From Arcticibacterium luteifluviistationis (GTDB taxonomy: Bacteria; Bacteroidota; Bacteroidia; Cytophagales; Spirosomataceae): DNA of 64,000 bases. Below the pieces are notes generated by a model, which made no database searches, was not told the origin of the DNA, and saw only the letters and a list, made by a program, of their open reading frames with translations. The DNA lies in contig NZ_CP029480.1 of NCBI RefSeq assembly GCF_003258705.1, positions 1,488,001 through 1,552,000 of the forward strand, given 5' to 3'. Positions 1 to 8,884 of the stretch are shown here, piece after piece (within the stretch, counting starts at the first letter, position 1; each line of letters opens with the position of its first letter). The translations under genes were made by a program, and so were the position numbers.

Positions 1-45
1 TTTCTCGATATTGAATTTTGTAATTTGCAGGCTGAATTTAGACTT

Positions 46-1185
46 ATGAGAGAAACAATATATTTTGACAATGCTGCCACTACCTCTTTAGACCCAGAGG
101 TGTTAGAGGTAATGTTGCCTTATTTTAAAGAGGTTTATGGTAATGGTTCTTCTATTCACGGTATGGGTAGGAAAGCTAAATCTGCGGTAGAAAATGCCCG
201 AAAAAAAGTGGCAGAAGTCTTAGGGACTTCACCTTCAGAACTTTTCTTTACTTCTGGTGGTACGGAGGCAAATAATACCGTGCTTAGAAGTGCGGTAGAA
301 AGCCTTGGGATAAAAACAATTATATCTTCCAGTGTAGAGCATCATGCTGTCTTGCACCCTTTAGAATACATGGTGAGTAAAGGTCTTGTCAATTTGAAAT
401 TGGTAAGGCTTGATGAAAATGGCTCTGTAGACTATGATGATCTAGAAGCGATTCTAAAAGAGAATCCTAATTCATTGGTAAGCTTAATGCATGGCAATAA
501 TGAAATTGGGAATATTCTTGATTTAAAACGAGTTTCAAGGCTATGCCGAGAAAATAAAGCTCTGTTCCATTCGGATATGGTTCAAACGGTAGGTAAGCTT
601 CCTGTCAATCTTCAAAAAATAGATATAGATTTTATTTCTGGTTCGGCACATAAATTTCATGGTCCTAAGGGTGTTGGCTTTTTATATATAAATGCAAATA
701 ATAGGATTAATCCTTTTCTGCATGGTGGTGCTCAGGAACGTAATATGCGTGGAGGTACAGAAAACGTGGCAGGTGTAGCTGGTTTGGCTCATGCTTTAGA
801 GTTGGCTGTAGCAGCTAGAGATAAAAGGAAAGCTTATATTTTAGGATTAAAAACGCACCTTAAAAAAGAACTCGAAGCCTCTTTTGAAGGAATGAAGTTC
901 AATGGCATGTCGGGCGATTTAGATAAAAGCCTTTACTATATATTAAATGCTAGTTTCCCTGCTCATGCAGATAATGAGATGCTTCTATTTAGTCTCGATA
1001 TTGAAGGAATTTGTGTTTCTGGTGGCTCGGCTTGCAGTAGTGGTACAGACATTGGTTCTCATGTATTAGAGGTATTGAATATACAAGATGATAGGGCAAA
1101 TGTTCGTTTCTCATTTAGTGAACAAAATACTATGGAAGAAGTTGACAAAACCATAACAGTATTGAAAAGGATTTTGACGAAATAG
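46..1185 (+). CDS. Cysteine desulfurase, NifS/IscS family
   Basis: PLP enzyme that removes sulfur from cysteine for Fe-S cluster or thio-cofactor assembly in the cytoplasm. Seen: the N-terminal YFDNAATT signature, TSGGTEANN, the PLP lysine in GSAHKFHGPKG (about residue 203) and the catalytic cysteine in GGSACSSGT (about residue 330). The short Cys loop fits group I (IscS/NifS) rather than SufS. An in-frame TTG lies at 25, but the ATG at 46 begins right at the family's usual N-terminus and is preferred. The 379-residue length is normal. No isc genes are beside it, so the exact pathway (IscS or another NifS paralogue) is not fixed. Confidence 0.93.
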   Translation: MRETIYFDNAATTSLDPEVLEVMLPYFKEVYGNGSSIHGMGRKAKSAVENARKKVAEVLGTSPSELFFTSGGTEANNTVLRSAVESLGIKTIISSSVEHHAVLHPLEYMVSKGLVNLKLVRLDENGSVDYDDLEAILKENPNSLVSLMHGNNEIGNILDLKRVSRLCRENKALFHSDMVQTVGKLPVNLQKIDIDFISGSAHKFHGPKGVGFLYINANNRINPFLHGGAQERNMRGGTENVAGVAGLAHALELAVAARDKRKAYILGLKTHLKKELEASFEGMKFNGMSGDLDKSLYYILNASFPAHADNEMLLFSLDIEGICVSGGSACSSGTDIGSHVLEVLNIQDDRANVRFSFSEQNTMEEVDKTITVLKRILTK

Positions 1186-1222
1186 TGGTTTTATTGCTTT
1201 TGATTCTTTCAAAAAACAACCT

Positions 1223-3466
1223 ATGAAACAGTTATTAGATTATATAAAGACGGTTTTTATGCTCGATGATGCCAAGGCTACAGAAACTATTACGCCAGTA
1301 TTTGTTAGCAAAGAAGATAAGCAGCTAGAGAGCATAGCTAATTCACCTTTGCTTAGTAGAGATTTAAGCTGGATGACTTTTAATAATAGAGTGTTAGACC
1401 AAGCTAAAAAAGCAGACTTGTCTATTTTTGATAAGCTGAAATTTATGGCTATTACGGAGTCAAACCTTGATGAGTTTTTTACTGTAAGAGTAGGTAGCTT
1501 ATATAACTACCTAGACTACGGAAAACAGCGAATTGATTATTCAGGCTTACGCGAAACGCCGTTTAGAGCAAAGCTTTTGGCTTTAACCAGTGAGTTTTAT
1601 CAAGAAAGGAATAGGCTTTTTAGAGAAGAATTAGAGCCTGAGTTTCTCAGCAATGGCTTCAAAATTATCGGTTTTGAAGAGTTGAACCCTGCGGAAAAAA
1701 AGAAGGCGGTAGATTTTTTTGAGAATAATATTTTCCCAATGCTTACGCCTATGGTTTATGACCAGACGCACGCATTCCCAATTCTTTTAGCTAAAAATCT
1801 AATTTTAGGAGTGGTAACTAATGCCAAAAAGAGGTTTTATAGCAGTTTGGACGATGAGCCAAGAAAACTGTCTTTTGTTCAAATTCCGAAAAACTTACCT
1901 AAGTTTTACACTTTTGAAGAGAATGATATAATCAAGTTTTTGCCAATTGAAAGAATCATAATAAACCAAATTCAGAAACTTTATAGAAATGTAAAAATTG
2001 AGTCGGTAGACGTATTTAGAATCTTAAGAAATGGAGATTTCACTTTAGAAGAAAGCGACGATATCGAAGCTGACTTTGTGGATGAAATCAAGCAAAAAAT
2101 TAAAGAAAGAAAAGTTGGTAGGTTAGTAAGTATATCGATTGAGCATGAGCCGTCAAAATGGATGATGGATGTGCTGAAAAAACGATGGGAAATAGATGAG
2201 GCTAATATCTTTATCAATACCGAACTTATGGACTATACCCGCCTTTGGGAGCTTATAGGCCATCCTGAGTTTAAAGAAGAACTGCCGCAACCAAAACCAG
2301 CAGTACCTGCCTTTAATTTTGGTAGAGATAAGATGCATAGCATTTTTGACACGCTAAAAGACCAGGATGTATTACTTCATCACCCGTATAATAATTTTGA
2401 GCCAGTACTTCAGCTGGTAGAAAGAGCCGCTAAAGATCCTAAGGTTTTGGCCATTAAGTTGACCATCTACAGGCTTGCCAAAAACTCTAGAATTACAGCG
2501 GCTTTATTGAAAGCTGCTGAAAACGGAAAACACGTTTCAGCTTTGTTTGAAATAAAGGCTCGTTTTGACGAAGAAAATAACATCAAGGAAGCAGCCAAGC
2601 TTCAAAAAGCAGGTTGTTTTGTGATTTATGGTATTGGAGGTTTAAAAACCCACACCAAGCTCATGTTGATAGTGAGGAAAGAAGGCGACAAGGTGGTGCA
2701 ATATGCTCACATGGCATCTGGAAACTATAATGAGGATACCGCCAAGCTTTATACAGATATTGGTATAATGACATCAAAACCAGATTATACCAAAGATATT
2801 TCTGAGTTTTTTAATGTTATTACTGGACATTCTATCCCTACTAATTATCGTAATCTAATTACCTCACCAAGAGATATGCGAAACACGATAATTGATATGA
2901 TTAGAAATGAAGCGTCAAATGCGAAGAAAGGTTTACCAGCAGGTATTTGTATCAAAATAAACTCTCTGGAAGATAAAGAAACCATTGAAGAGTTTTATGC
3001 AGCTTCGCAGGCAGGAGTTAAAATTGAGCTAATTGTTAGAGGGATTTGTTGTCTTAAACCTGGCAGAAAAGGTTTAAGTGAAAATATCAATGTCAAATCT
3101 ATTGTAGGGCATTATTTGGAACACTCCCGTATTTTTTACTTCCATAATAATGGGCAGCCTAAGGTTTTTGGTAGTAGTGCGGATGCCATGGTAAGAAGTT
3201 TCGACAGACGTATAGAGTCTATGTTTGAAATAGTGGATGAAGGAATAAAGAAAAAGCTTATTCTGATGCTAAAAAACAACTTGAAAGACAATGTGAATTC
3301 TTATGATTTGCTTGAATCTGGGGAGTATATAAAGAGAGATTCTTCGGTAGAACCTTTCAATATTCATGAAGAGTTTTACCACCTAAAAGACGAAGATATA
3401 GAGACGGCAAGTTTGGAATACTTGTTTCAGAATAAACCTGAGGTGGAACTAGATAGAGAAGCCTAA
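1223..3466 (+). CDS. ppk1: Polyphosphate kinase 1
   Basis: Makes polyphosphate from ATP reversibly, at the membrane or in the cytoplasm. Seen: the N-terminal LSRDLSWMTFNNRVLDQA block typical of PPK1, the phospho-histidine region GLKTHTKLMLIV, then AHMASGNYNEDTA, matching the two histidines of the E. coli enzyme (His435/His454 regions). It has a roughly 45-residue extension before the PPK N domain. The 747-residue length is normal for Bacteroidota. It sits 37 bases after the cysteine desulfurase and may be cotranscribed. Its 3' end overlaps the oppositely oriented gene at 3449 by 18 bases. Confidence 0.96.
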   Translation: MKQLLDYIKTVFMLDDAKATETITPVFVSKEDKQLESIANSPLLSRDLSWMTFNNRVLDQAKKADLSIFDKLKFMAITESNLDEFFTVRVGSLYNYLDYGKQRIDYSGLRETPFRAKLLALTSEFYQERNRLFREELEPEFLSNGFKIIGFEELNPAEKKKAVDFFENNIFPMLTPMVYDQTHAFPILLAKNLILGVVTNAKKRFYSSLDDEPRKLSFVQIPKNLPKFYTFEENDIIKFLPIERIIINQIQKLYRNVKIESVDVFRILRNGDFTLEESDDIEADFVDEIKQKIKERKVGRLVSISIEHEPSKWMMDVLKKRWEIDEANIFINTELMDYTRLWELIGHPEFKEELPQPKPAVPAFNFGRDKMHSIFDTLKDQDVLLHHPYNNFEPVLQLVERAAKDPKVLAIKLTIYRLAKNSRITAALLKAAENGKHVSALFEIKARFDEENNIKEAAKLQKAGCFVIYGIGGLKTHTKLMLIVRKEGDKVVQYAHMASGNYNEDTAKLYTDIGIMTSKPDYTKDISEFFNVITGHSIPTNYRNLITSPRDMRNTIIDMIRNEASNAKKGLPAGICIKINSLEDKETIEEFYAASQAGVKIELIVRGICCLKPGRKGLSENINVKSIVGHYLEHSRIFYFHNNGQPKVFGSSADAMVRSFDRRIESMFEIVDEGIKKKLILMLKNNLKDNVNSYDLLESGEYIKRDSSVEPFNIHEEFYHLKDEDIETASLEYLFQNKPEVELDREA

Positions 3467-4075
3467 AGAAAAACCGCCATAAAAATTTTGACCACCAGTA
3501 GGGGAGGCCTCGTAAAAAACTAGGCCGCTTCTTCTTATTCTAGGAGTGACGCTGATTTTTAATTGGAAAACTTTTGGCTTTGGTGGTATGTCAATAACCA
3601 GATGGGTCCTGAAAGCGGCAACTAGGTTAAAGTAATTTCGATTAGTGGAGGTAGGATAAATGATTCTGGCGTAACCACCCCCTAGTTCAAGGAAATATTC
3701 AAGGTCAAATAATGGGGGTTTAGTCTTGCACTTATTCATAACCCTAGAAGTTAGTCCCTTCTTAAGATTATTTATCAATAAATTATAAGAAGCACCAGCT
3801 GGAATAGAAAATCCGGCACCTTGGCCAAAACCTGCAGGCAGATAACCAAAACCTATCCTGGCAGTAGCGAAACTTTTGTGGTATCTAAGAGGAGCCATTT
3901 CATAATTCACAGACATGATAGGGCTCAAACCAAATCCTTCTAATACAATAGCAGATTTGTACCGAGATCTATACATCAACTGCGAGTAGGCAGTTTGTGC
4001 TAGCAAGCTGGCTAGCATCACCATTAAAAGTCTCCTAGAATTTAATTTCAAGGTTGGATAAGCATTTTTGAGCAC
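3449..4075 (-). CDS. Exported protein of unknown function, outer-membrane-barrel-like
   Basis: Unrecognised family. Seen: an N-terminal signal peptide (basic NSRR, hydrophobic LLMVMLASLLA, cleavage near TAYSQ), then about 170 residues of alternating hydrophobic/aromatic segments rich in Gly and Tyr, ending in a terminal strand GGFSLGFSI, which suggests a small outer-membrane beta-barrel. The longest reading starts at a GTG (4075). A TTG at 4051 gives a tidier signal peptide, and an ATG at 4024 leaves it without basic residues, so the start is uncertain. It is tail-to-tail with ppk1 with an 18-base overlap. The function cannot be inferred. Confidence 0.7.
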   Translation of the reverse strand: MLKNAYPTLKLNSRRLLMVMLASLLAQTAYSQLMYRSRYKSAIVLEGFGLSPIMSVNYEMAPLRYHKSFATARIGFGYLPAGFGQGAGFSIPAGASYNLLINNLKKGLTSRVMNKCKTKPPLFDLEYFLELGGGYARIIYPTSTNRNYFNLVAAFRTHLVIDIPPKPKVFQLKISVTPRIRRSGLVFYEASPTGGQNFYGGFSLGFSI

Positions 4076-4152
4076 GTAAAAACGAACGAAAGTAAAACTA
4101 TATGGTCTAAAATCCCTTATTTTGAGACAATTTTCAAACCAAACTCCTTTGA

Positions 4153-5370
4153 ATGGAACGTTTTACTGGCCTTTTAGGTATAGTTGTCTTGCTCGGAATT
4201 GCATTTTTGATGAGCAATAATAAGAAAAAAATCAATATTAAGCTGGTTCTGTGGGGTTTAGGCTTGCAGTTGAGTTTCGCTCTTTTAATACTTAAAACAC
4301 CTATTGGTTTACCTTTCTTTAAATTCTTCGATGTACTAATAGGTAAGCTTTTATCCTATTCTGATGCTGGTGGTGATTTTCTTTTCAAATCTTTTGTAAG
4401 TGGGATTGTTGATTCACCAAACGTCAATTTTGCTATTCGAGTACTACCTACCGTTATCTTTTTCTCAGCATTGGTTTCATTATTTTACCATTTAGGGATA
4501 ATGCAGCGTGTAGTAAAAGCTATTGCTTGGGTAGTGCAAAAAACTATGGGAACTAGTGGTTCAGAAACGCTTAGTGTGGCAGGCAGTATTTTCGTTGGTC
4601 AAACAGAGGCACCTCTTTTAGTGAAACCTTTTATAAAAGGAATGACAAAATCGGAGCTTATGACCATCATGGTAGCGGGTTTTGCTACTATAGCAGGTGG
4701 GGTTATGGCTATTTATGTGAAGATGTTGGAAGACATTCCGGGTATTGCAGGTCATTTAATGGCAGCATCCATTATGAATGCACCAGCGGCAGTGATTGTA
4801 GCTAAAATAATGTTCCCGGAAACGGAAGAGTCAGAGACTAAGAATTCTTTAGATATTAATGTGGAAACCAGTTCAGGAAACGTAGTAGAGGCTGTGGGTG
4901 ATGGAGCAGTAGATGGTTTAAAGCTAGCTGCCAATATTGGAGCTATGCTTATTGCGATAGTGGCTATTGTAGCCATGTTAGACGGTATGCTAGGTTACGT
5001 AAATACTTCTTTGGCAGAAATTCTTGGCGTGGCATTTAAGCCTTTAGCGTGGACTATGGGTGTGCCTTGGTCTGAAGCTACTGCTGTTGGTGGGCTTTTG
5101 GGGGAGAAAATTGTTTTGACAGAGCTTATTGCCTACGCTGATTTGAGAACAATCATGGCTGATGGCCAACTTTCTCAGCGTTCTTCTATTATTGCTAGTT
5201 ATGCACTTTGTGGCTTTGCCAATTTTGCTTCTATTGGAATTCAGTTAGGTGGTATTGGAGGTATTGCACCAGAGAGAAAGAAGGATATTGCTAAACTGGC
5301 TACCAAGGCTATGATAGGTGGTGCTATCGCATCAAACTTGACAGCTTGTATTGCAGGGATATTAATTTAA
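4153..5370 (+). CDS. Concentrative nucleoside transporter, NupC/CNT family
   Basis: Inner-membrane cation-coupled nucleoside importer. Seen: about ten hydrophobic segments over 405 residues and the CNT signature GQTEAPLLVKPFI near residue 150, followed by NAPAAVIVAK and a C-terminal Nucleos_tra2_C-like half with FANFASIGIQLGG. The start has no competing ATG nearby. The gene is monocistronic by position, with a hairpin terminator downstream at 5458-5503. It is not adjacent to guaB (7350), but both serve purine nucleotide supply. Confidence 0.93.
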   Translation: MERFTGLLGIVVLLGIAFLMSNNKKKINIKLVLWGLGLQLSFALLILKTPIGLPFFKFFDVLIGKLLSYSDAGGDFLFKSFVSGIVDSPNVNFAIRVLPTVIFFSALVSLFYHLGIMQRVVKAIAWVVQKTMGTSGSETLSVAGSIFVGQTEAPLLVKPFIKGMTKSELMTIMVAGFATIAGGVMAIYVKMLEDIPGIAGHLMAASIMNAPAAVIVAKIMFPETEESETKNSLDINVETSSGNVVEAVGDGAVDGLKLAANIGAMLIAIVAIVAMLDGMLGYVNTSLAEILGVAFKPLAWTMGVPWSEATAVGGLLGEKIVLTELIAYADLRTIMADGQLSQRSSIIASYALCGFANFASIGIQLGGIGGIAPERKKDIAKLATKAMIGGAIASNLTACIAGILI

Positions 5371-5457
5371 AAAAGAGAAAGAGAAAAATAATATTTACAC
5401 CTTTCCAACCATTCTTTACCCTTCGGGGTCTTAGTTATTGAAAAGGGTTTTAGGGTT

Positions 5458-5507
5458 AAAAAGGTTGAGGGAACGCTTCACAGCAATTCCGTTCAACCTT
5501 TTTTGTT
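5458..5507 (+). terminator. Rho-independent-like terminator after nupC-type gene
   Basis: AAAAAGGTTGA (5458-5468) pairs with TCAACCTTTTT (5493-5503), with an inner GGAA/TTCC stem (5470-5473 with 5487-5490), followed by more T. A-runs on the other side mean it could work in both directions. It lies 88 bases after the stop codon. Confidence 0.7.
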
Positions 5508-5512
5508 TTTAA

Positions 5513-5544
5513 GGCAGGTCAACTCTTCTTGTTGAATGACTGCC
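5513..5544. other. Stem-loop of unknown function between nupC and serpin genes
   Basis: GGCA(5513-5516)/TGCC(5541-5544) with inner GTCA(5518-5521)/TGAC(5537-5540) form an imperfect hairpin without a T-run, about 95 bases before the serpin start. The rest of 5371-5637 is AT-rich with no gene seen. Confidence 0.35.
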
Positions 5545-5637
5545 AACCCACTTTATTCTGTGCCATAGGCAACCTTTTTAGCCCCTCGTTCATTTAATTA
5601 ATATCAAACTAGATATTACATTTAGACAACTCAAATT

Positions 5638-6843
5638 ATGAAAAAGACTTTTTTTACCATACTCTTAGGTACCATTTTATTGATGAATAGCTGTACAGTA
5701 AATAGCCCCTCACCTCAGGGTGTCGATGTCACTTTAGATGCGGAATTTTCAAAAAGAACGACAAGCTTTGCGTTCGACTTTCTTAAAGAATTAGAGAAGG
5801 AAGAAGTGGACGAAACTTTCTTTGTGTCTCCTTTAAGCCTTCATATGGCATTAGGGATGCTTCTAAATGGAGCAGATACACAGTCAAAAGAAGAATTAAT
5901 TAAAACGTTGAATCTGGAAGGTTTAGATATGGACCTTATCAATTCTAGTTACTTAGAGTTAGTTGATAAGCTTCCTAATGTAGACCCATTGGTAACAAAT
6001 GAATTAGCTAATTCTCTTTGGCAGCGAAACGGTTTTGATGTCGAAGACGATTTTAAAGCTGTTTTAAAAGAGTATTTCAAAGCAGAACTTTACGAGGAAA
6101 ACTTTGACCAAGGTACACTTACTAAAATAAATCAGTGGGCAAGTGATAATACCAATGCTAAGATTACAAAGGTATTAGAAGAGATATCAGCAGACCAGGT
6201 GCTTTTTTTAATGAATGCACTTTATTTTAAAGGAGATTGGGCAAATCAGTTTGATAAGGATAAAACCTTTGAAGACAGTTTTAATGGCAAGAGTGGTTTG
6301 GTAAAAGTAGACATGATGGCAAATCTTGACACTTTTGCTTATGCAGATATGGGAAGCTTTAAGGCTGTTGATTTACCTTATGGAAATCAGAAATATGGCA
6401 TGCGAGTATTACTTCCTAAAGAAAACGATGTCTCGGCTTTGTTGAATAGCTTGGATGAAGATGTTTGGAAAGGAATTGATGAGAAGATGTATGTGCAAAA
6501 GTTAGATTTGAAGCTACCAAAGTTCAAAATGGAATACGAGATTAAGCTGAATGATATTTTGAAGAACATGGGCATGCCTTCATTGTTTTCTAATGCTGCA
6601 GATTTGTCAAAAATTACCGCACCAGCAGGTAAGATTAGAGTTGGTTTTGTGAAGCAAAATTCTTTTGTAGCTGTGGATGAAGAAGGTACAGAAGCTGCTG
6701 CCGTGACTACCATAGGGATAGAGCTTACATCTGTGCCGTCATACCCGTCTTTTTATGTCAATAAGCCTTTTCTGTTTTTCATTTATGAGAAAGGTTCTGG
6801 AACAATTCAATTTGCTGGTAAAATATTAGACATAGAGAAATGA
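5638..6843 (+). CDS. Serpin-family protease inhibitor lipoprotein
   Basis: Suicide-type protease inhibitor, predicted to be a lipoprotein on the cell envelope (signal peptide with MNSC lipobox, Cys about residue 19). Seen: a complete serpin fold length (401 residues), FVSPLSLHMALGML near the N-terminus, NALYFKGDW in the middle, a reactive-loop hinge EEGTEAAAVTT (about residues 348-358), and the C-terminal FYVNKPFLFFI. The small-residue hinge is what inhibitory serpins need. The only deviation is Val at about P9, and the loop is about three residues longer than in alpha-1-antitrypsin, so P1 cannot be assigned. The next gene overlaps its stop by 4 bases, so the two are likely translationally coupled. 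Confidence 0.93.
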   Translation: MKKTFFTILLGTILLMNSCTVNSPSPQGVDVTLDAEFSKRTTSFAFDFLKELEKEEVDETFFVSPLSLHMALGMLLNGADTQSKEELIKTLNLEGLDMDLINSSYLELVDKLPNVDPLVTNELANSLWQRNGFDVEDDFKAVLKEYFKAELYEENFDQGTLTKINQWASDNTNAKITKVLEEISADQVLFLMNALYFKGDWANQFDKDKTFEDSFNGKSGLVKVDMMANLDTFAYADMGSFKAVDLPYGNQKYGMRVLLPKENDVSALLNSLDEDVWKGIDEKMYVQKLDLKLPKFKMEYEIKLNDILKNMGMPSLFSNAADLSKITAPAGKIRVGFVKQNSFVAVDEEGTEAAAVTTIGIELTSVPSYPSFYVNKPFLFFIYEKGSGTIQFAGKILDIEK

Positions 6844-7265
6844 GAAGCTTAATTATAATTTTAGTTTTTGCCATGTTTGGCAACGCTTGTACTACTGAAA
6901 ATGATTGTTGCGTAGCACCACCAGATTTGTCCGAAGTTCATGGGGAATGGAAGCTGGTGAAAGTAGTCAATGGTTTTGCTCAATTAGAGTTGGAAGGTGA
7001 CGAAATTGGATATGAAGAGGTGGTAGTTATTAATGCCGAAACACAAACATTTACGCGTAAAAGAGTAGGTTCACCTGATGAAGTCTCTCGGCTAGAAAAA
7101 AGAAAAGAGGGTGGGCAAGACGCCTTAGTACTTTTAGATGAGAATATGTACCACTGGTATCATTTTGAAGAATTAGAAGGTGTTTATCATCTCGTACTTT
7201 ATCAGAAAAGCTATGTTGATAGCTATTTAGCAGACGGCTCTTCATATTATTATTTACATCAATAA
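6840..7265 (+). CDS. Small lipoprotein, possibly lipocalin-like
   Basis: Unrecognised 141-residue protein. Seen: a short signal peptide with lipobox FGNAC, then HGEWKLVKVVNGFAQ, a pattern common at the start of small lipocalin-like Bacteroidota lipoproteins (W near the start, then strands), and a Tyr-rich C-terminus. The start codon overlaps the serpin stop (ATGA). The pairing suggests that it acts with the serpin or is merely cotranscribed. Lipocalin-like is an inference from the GxW pattern only. Confidence 0.72.
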   Translation: MRSLIIILVFAMFGNACTTENDCCVAPPDLSEVHGEWKLVKVVNGFAQLELEGDEIGYEEVVVINAETQTFTRKRVGSPDEVSRLEKRKEGGQDALVLLDENMYHWYHFEELEGVYHLVLYQKSYVDSYLADGSSYYYLHQ

Positions 7266-7308
7266 TATAAAGTTTTAATGTGAAGTATTTATTCTCAACT
7301 TTTCTCTA

Positions 7309-7316
7309 TAGCTTTG
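7309..7316 (+). promoter_or_regulatory. Promoter -7 element for guaB
   Basis: TAGCTTTG matches the Bacteroidota TAnnTTTG -7 consensus and lies 33 bases before the guaB ATG. No clear -33 TTG is seen at 19-21 bases upstream. Confidence 0.5.
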
Positions 7317-7349
7317 CGTGGCAAATAAGAGATATTTAATTATTTGCTG

Positions 7350-8816
7350 ATGATAAACTCCTCCAAGCTTCTTTTCGAAGCACTTACCTACGACGATGTA
7401 CTACTAGTTCCAGCTTATTCTGAGGTTCTTCCAAGGGATACCAGCACGGTAACTAAACTTTCAAGAAACATTTCTCTCAACATTCCTTTGCTTTCTGCAG
7501 CCATGGATACGGTTACAGAATTTGAGATGGCAGTGGCCGTAGCTCAAGAAGGGGGAATGGGAATTATTCACAAAAACATGAGCATAGCTGCCCAAGCTGA
7601 GCAAGTAAGAAAAGTGAAACGTTCTGAAAGTGGGATGATTATTGACCCAATTACTGTAAAGAAAGGAGCTCTTTTAGGAGATGCTCTTAAACTAATGCAG
7701 GATTTTAAAGTGGGTGGAATTCCTGTCATTACAGAAGACAATACCCTTTACGGGATTGTGACTAATAGAGATTTAAGATTCCAGACGGATATGTATAAGC
7801 CGATAGAATCTGTGATGACTAAGGATAACCTTATCACAGCGTCTTTAGGTGCTTCTTTAGAAGAGGCAGAGCAAATTTTGATGGAGTATAAGATTGAGAA
7901 ACTTCCGATTGTAGACAAAGACTACAAATTGGTAGGACTTATTACTTATAAAGATATTCTAAAGAAAAAAGACAGACCTAACGCTGCCAAAGATAGTTTT
8001 GGAAGGTTATTAGTTGGTGCTGCCGTTGGTGTAACAGCGGATATTGAAGATAGAGTGGCTGCATTAGTTAAAGCTGGTGTAGACTGTGTGAGTATTGATA
8101 CGGCTCACGGTCATTCAAGAGGTGTTATTGAAACACTTTCTAGAGTTAAGAAAGCTTTTCCTTCTATTGATGTTATTTGTGGAAATATAGCCACTGGTGA
8201 AGCTGCAAAAGCTTTGGTAGATGCAGGAGCTGACGCCATAAAGGTAGGTGTAGGCCCAGGAAGTATATGTACCACTAGAATTATTGCTGGAATAGGAATG
8301 CCGCAGCTAACGGCGGTTTATGAGTCTGCTAAGGCCATTGCTGGTTCTGGTGTGCCAATCATTGCTGATGGTGGAATAAGATTCTCTGGAGATGTGGTAA
8401 AAGCCATAGCCGGAGGAGCTAGTTCGGTTATGATAGGTTCGCTTTTGGCAGGAACGGATGAGGCTCCTGGTGAAATGGTAATTTTTGAAGGACGTAAGTT
8501 CAAAACATACCGTGGCATGGGCTCTGTAGAAGCTATGGAGGATGGTTCTAAGGACCGTTATTTCCAAGATGCCGAAGCCGATGTTAAGAAACTAGTACCT
8601 GAAGGAATAGTAGGTAGAGTAGCTTACAAAGGAAAAGCTGGCGAAGTGCTATACCAAATGGCTGGAGGATTAAAAGCAGGAATGGGTTATGTAGGAGCAA
8701 GTAATATAGAGGAATTGCAGGAAGCCAAATTTGTCAAAATTACTTCATCAGGAATGGCAGAGAGTCATCCACATGATGTACAAGTAACTAGAGAGGCTCC
8801 AAATTACTCGAGATAG
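7350..8816 (+). CDS. guaB: Inosine-5'-monophosphate dehydrogenase
   Basis: Oxidises IMP to XMP with NAD+, the committed step of GMP synthesis. Seen: the N-terminal [18 protein letters not shown], two CBS domains (about residues 95-205, e.g. [21 protein letters not shown]), the catalytic loop [13 protein letters not shown] with the active Cys, the phosphate-binding DGGIR, and the flap GMGSVEAM. The reading frame can begin at a TTG at 7344, but the ATG at 7350 fits the family. The length of 488 residues is typical. A strong terminator follows at 8841-8877. Confidence 0.97.
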   Translation: MINSSKLLFEALTYDDVLLVPAYSEVLPRDTSTVTKLSRNISLNIPLLSAAMDTVTEFEMAVAVAQEGGMGIIHKNMSIAAQAEQVRKVKRSESGMIIDPITVKKGALLGDALKLMQDFKVGGIPVITEDNTLYGIVTNRDLRFQTDMYKPIESVMTKDNLITASLGASLEEAEQILMEYKIEKLPIVDKDYKLVGLITYKDILKKKDRPNAAKDSFGRLLVGAAVGVTADIEDRVAALVKAGVDCVSIDTAHGHSRGVIETLSRVKKAFPSIDVICGNIATGEAAKALVDAGADAIKVGVGPGSICTTRIIAGIGMPQLTAVYESAKAIAGSGVPIIADGGIRFSGDVVKAIAGGASSVMIGSLLAGTDEAPGEMVIFEGRKFKTYRGMGSVEAMEDGSKDRYFQDAEADVKKLVPEGIVGRVAYKGKAGEVLYQMAGGLKAGMGYVGASNIEELQEAKFVKITSSGMAESHPHDVQVTREAPNYSR

Positions 8817-8840
8817 ATATAAAAATAGAATTTGATGAAT

Positions 8841-8877
8841 CAGGGGATAGCTTTAGAGTTATCCCCTGTTTGTTTTT
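8841..8877 (+). terminator. Terminator after guaB, abutting the next gene
   Basis: CAGGGGATA (8841-8849) pairs perfectly with TATCCCCTG (8860-8868), followed by TTTGTTTTT-like T-tract to 8877. The MFS gene ATG is at 8885, only 7 bases later. Confidence 0.88.
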
Positions 8878-8884
8878 AAAAGAA

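Noticed and set aside
5513-5544. Stem-loop in front of the serpin gene as a riboswitch
   Set aside because: It is imperfect, with no conserved-looking loops; it is listed only as a stem-loop.
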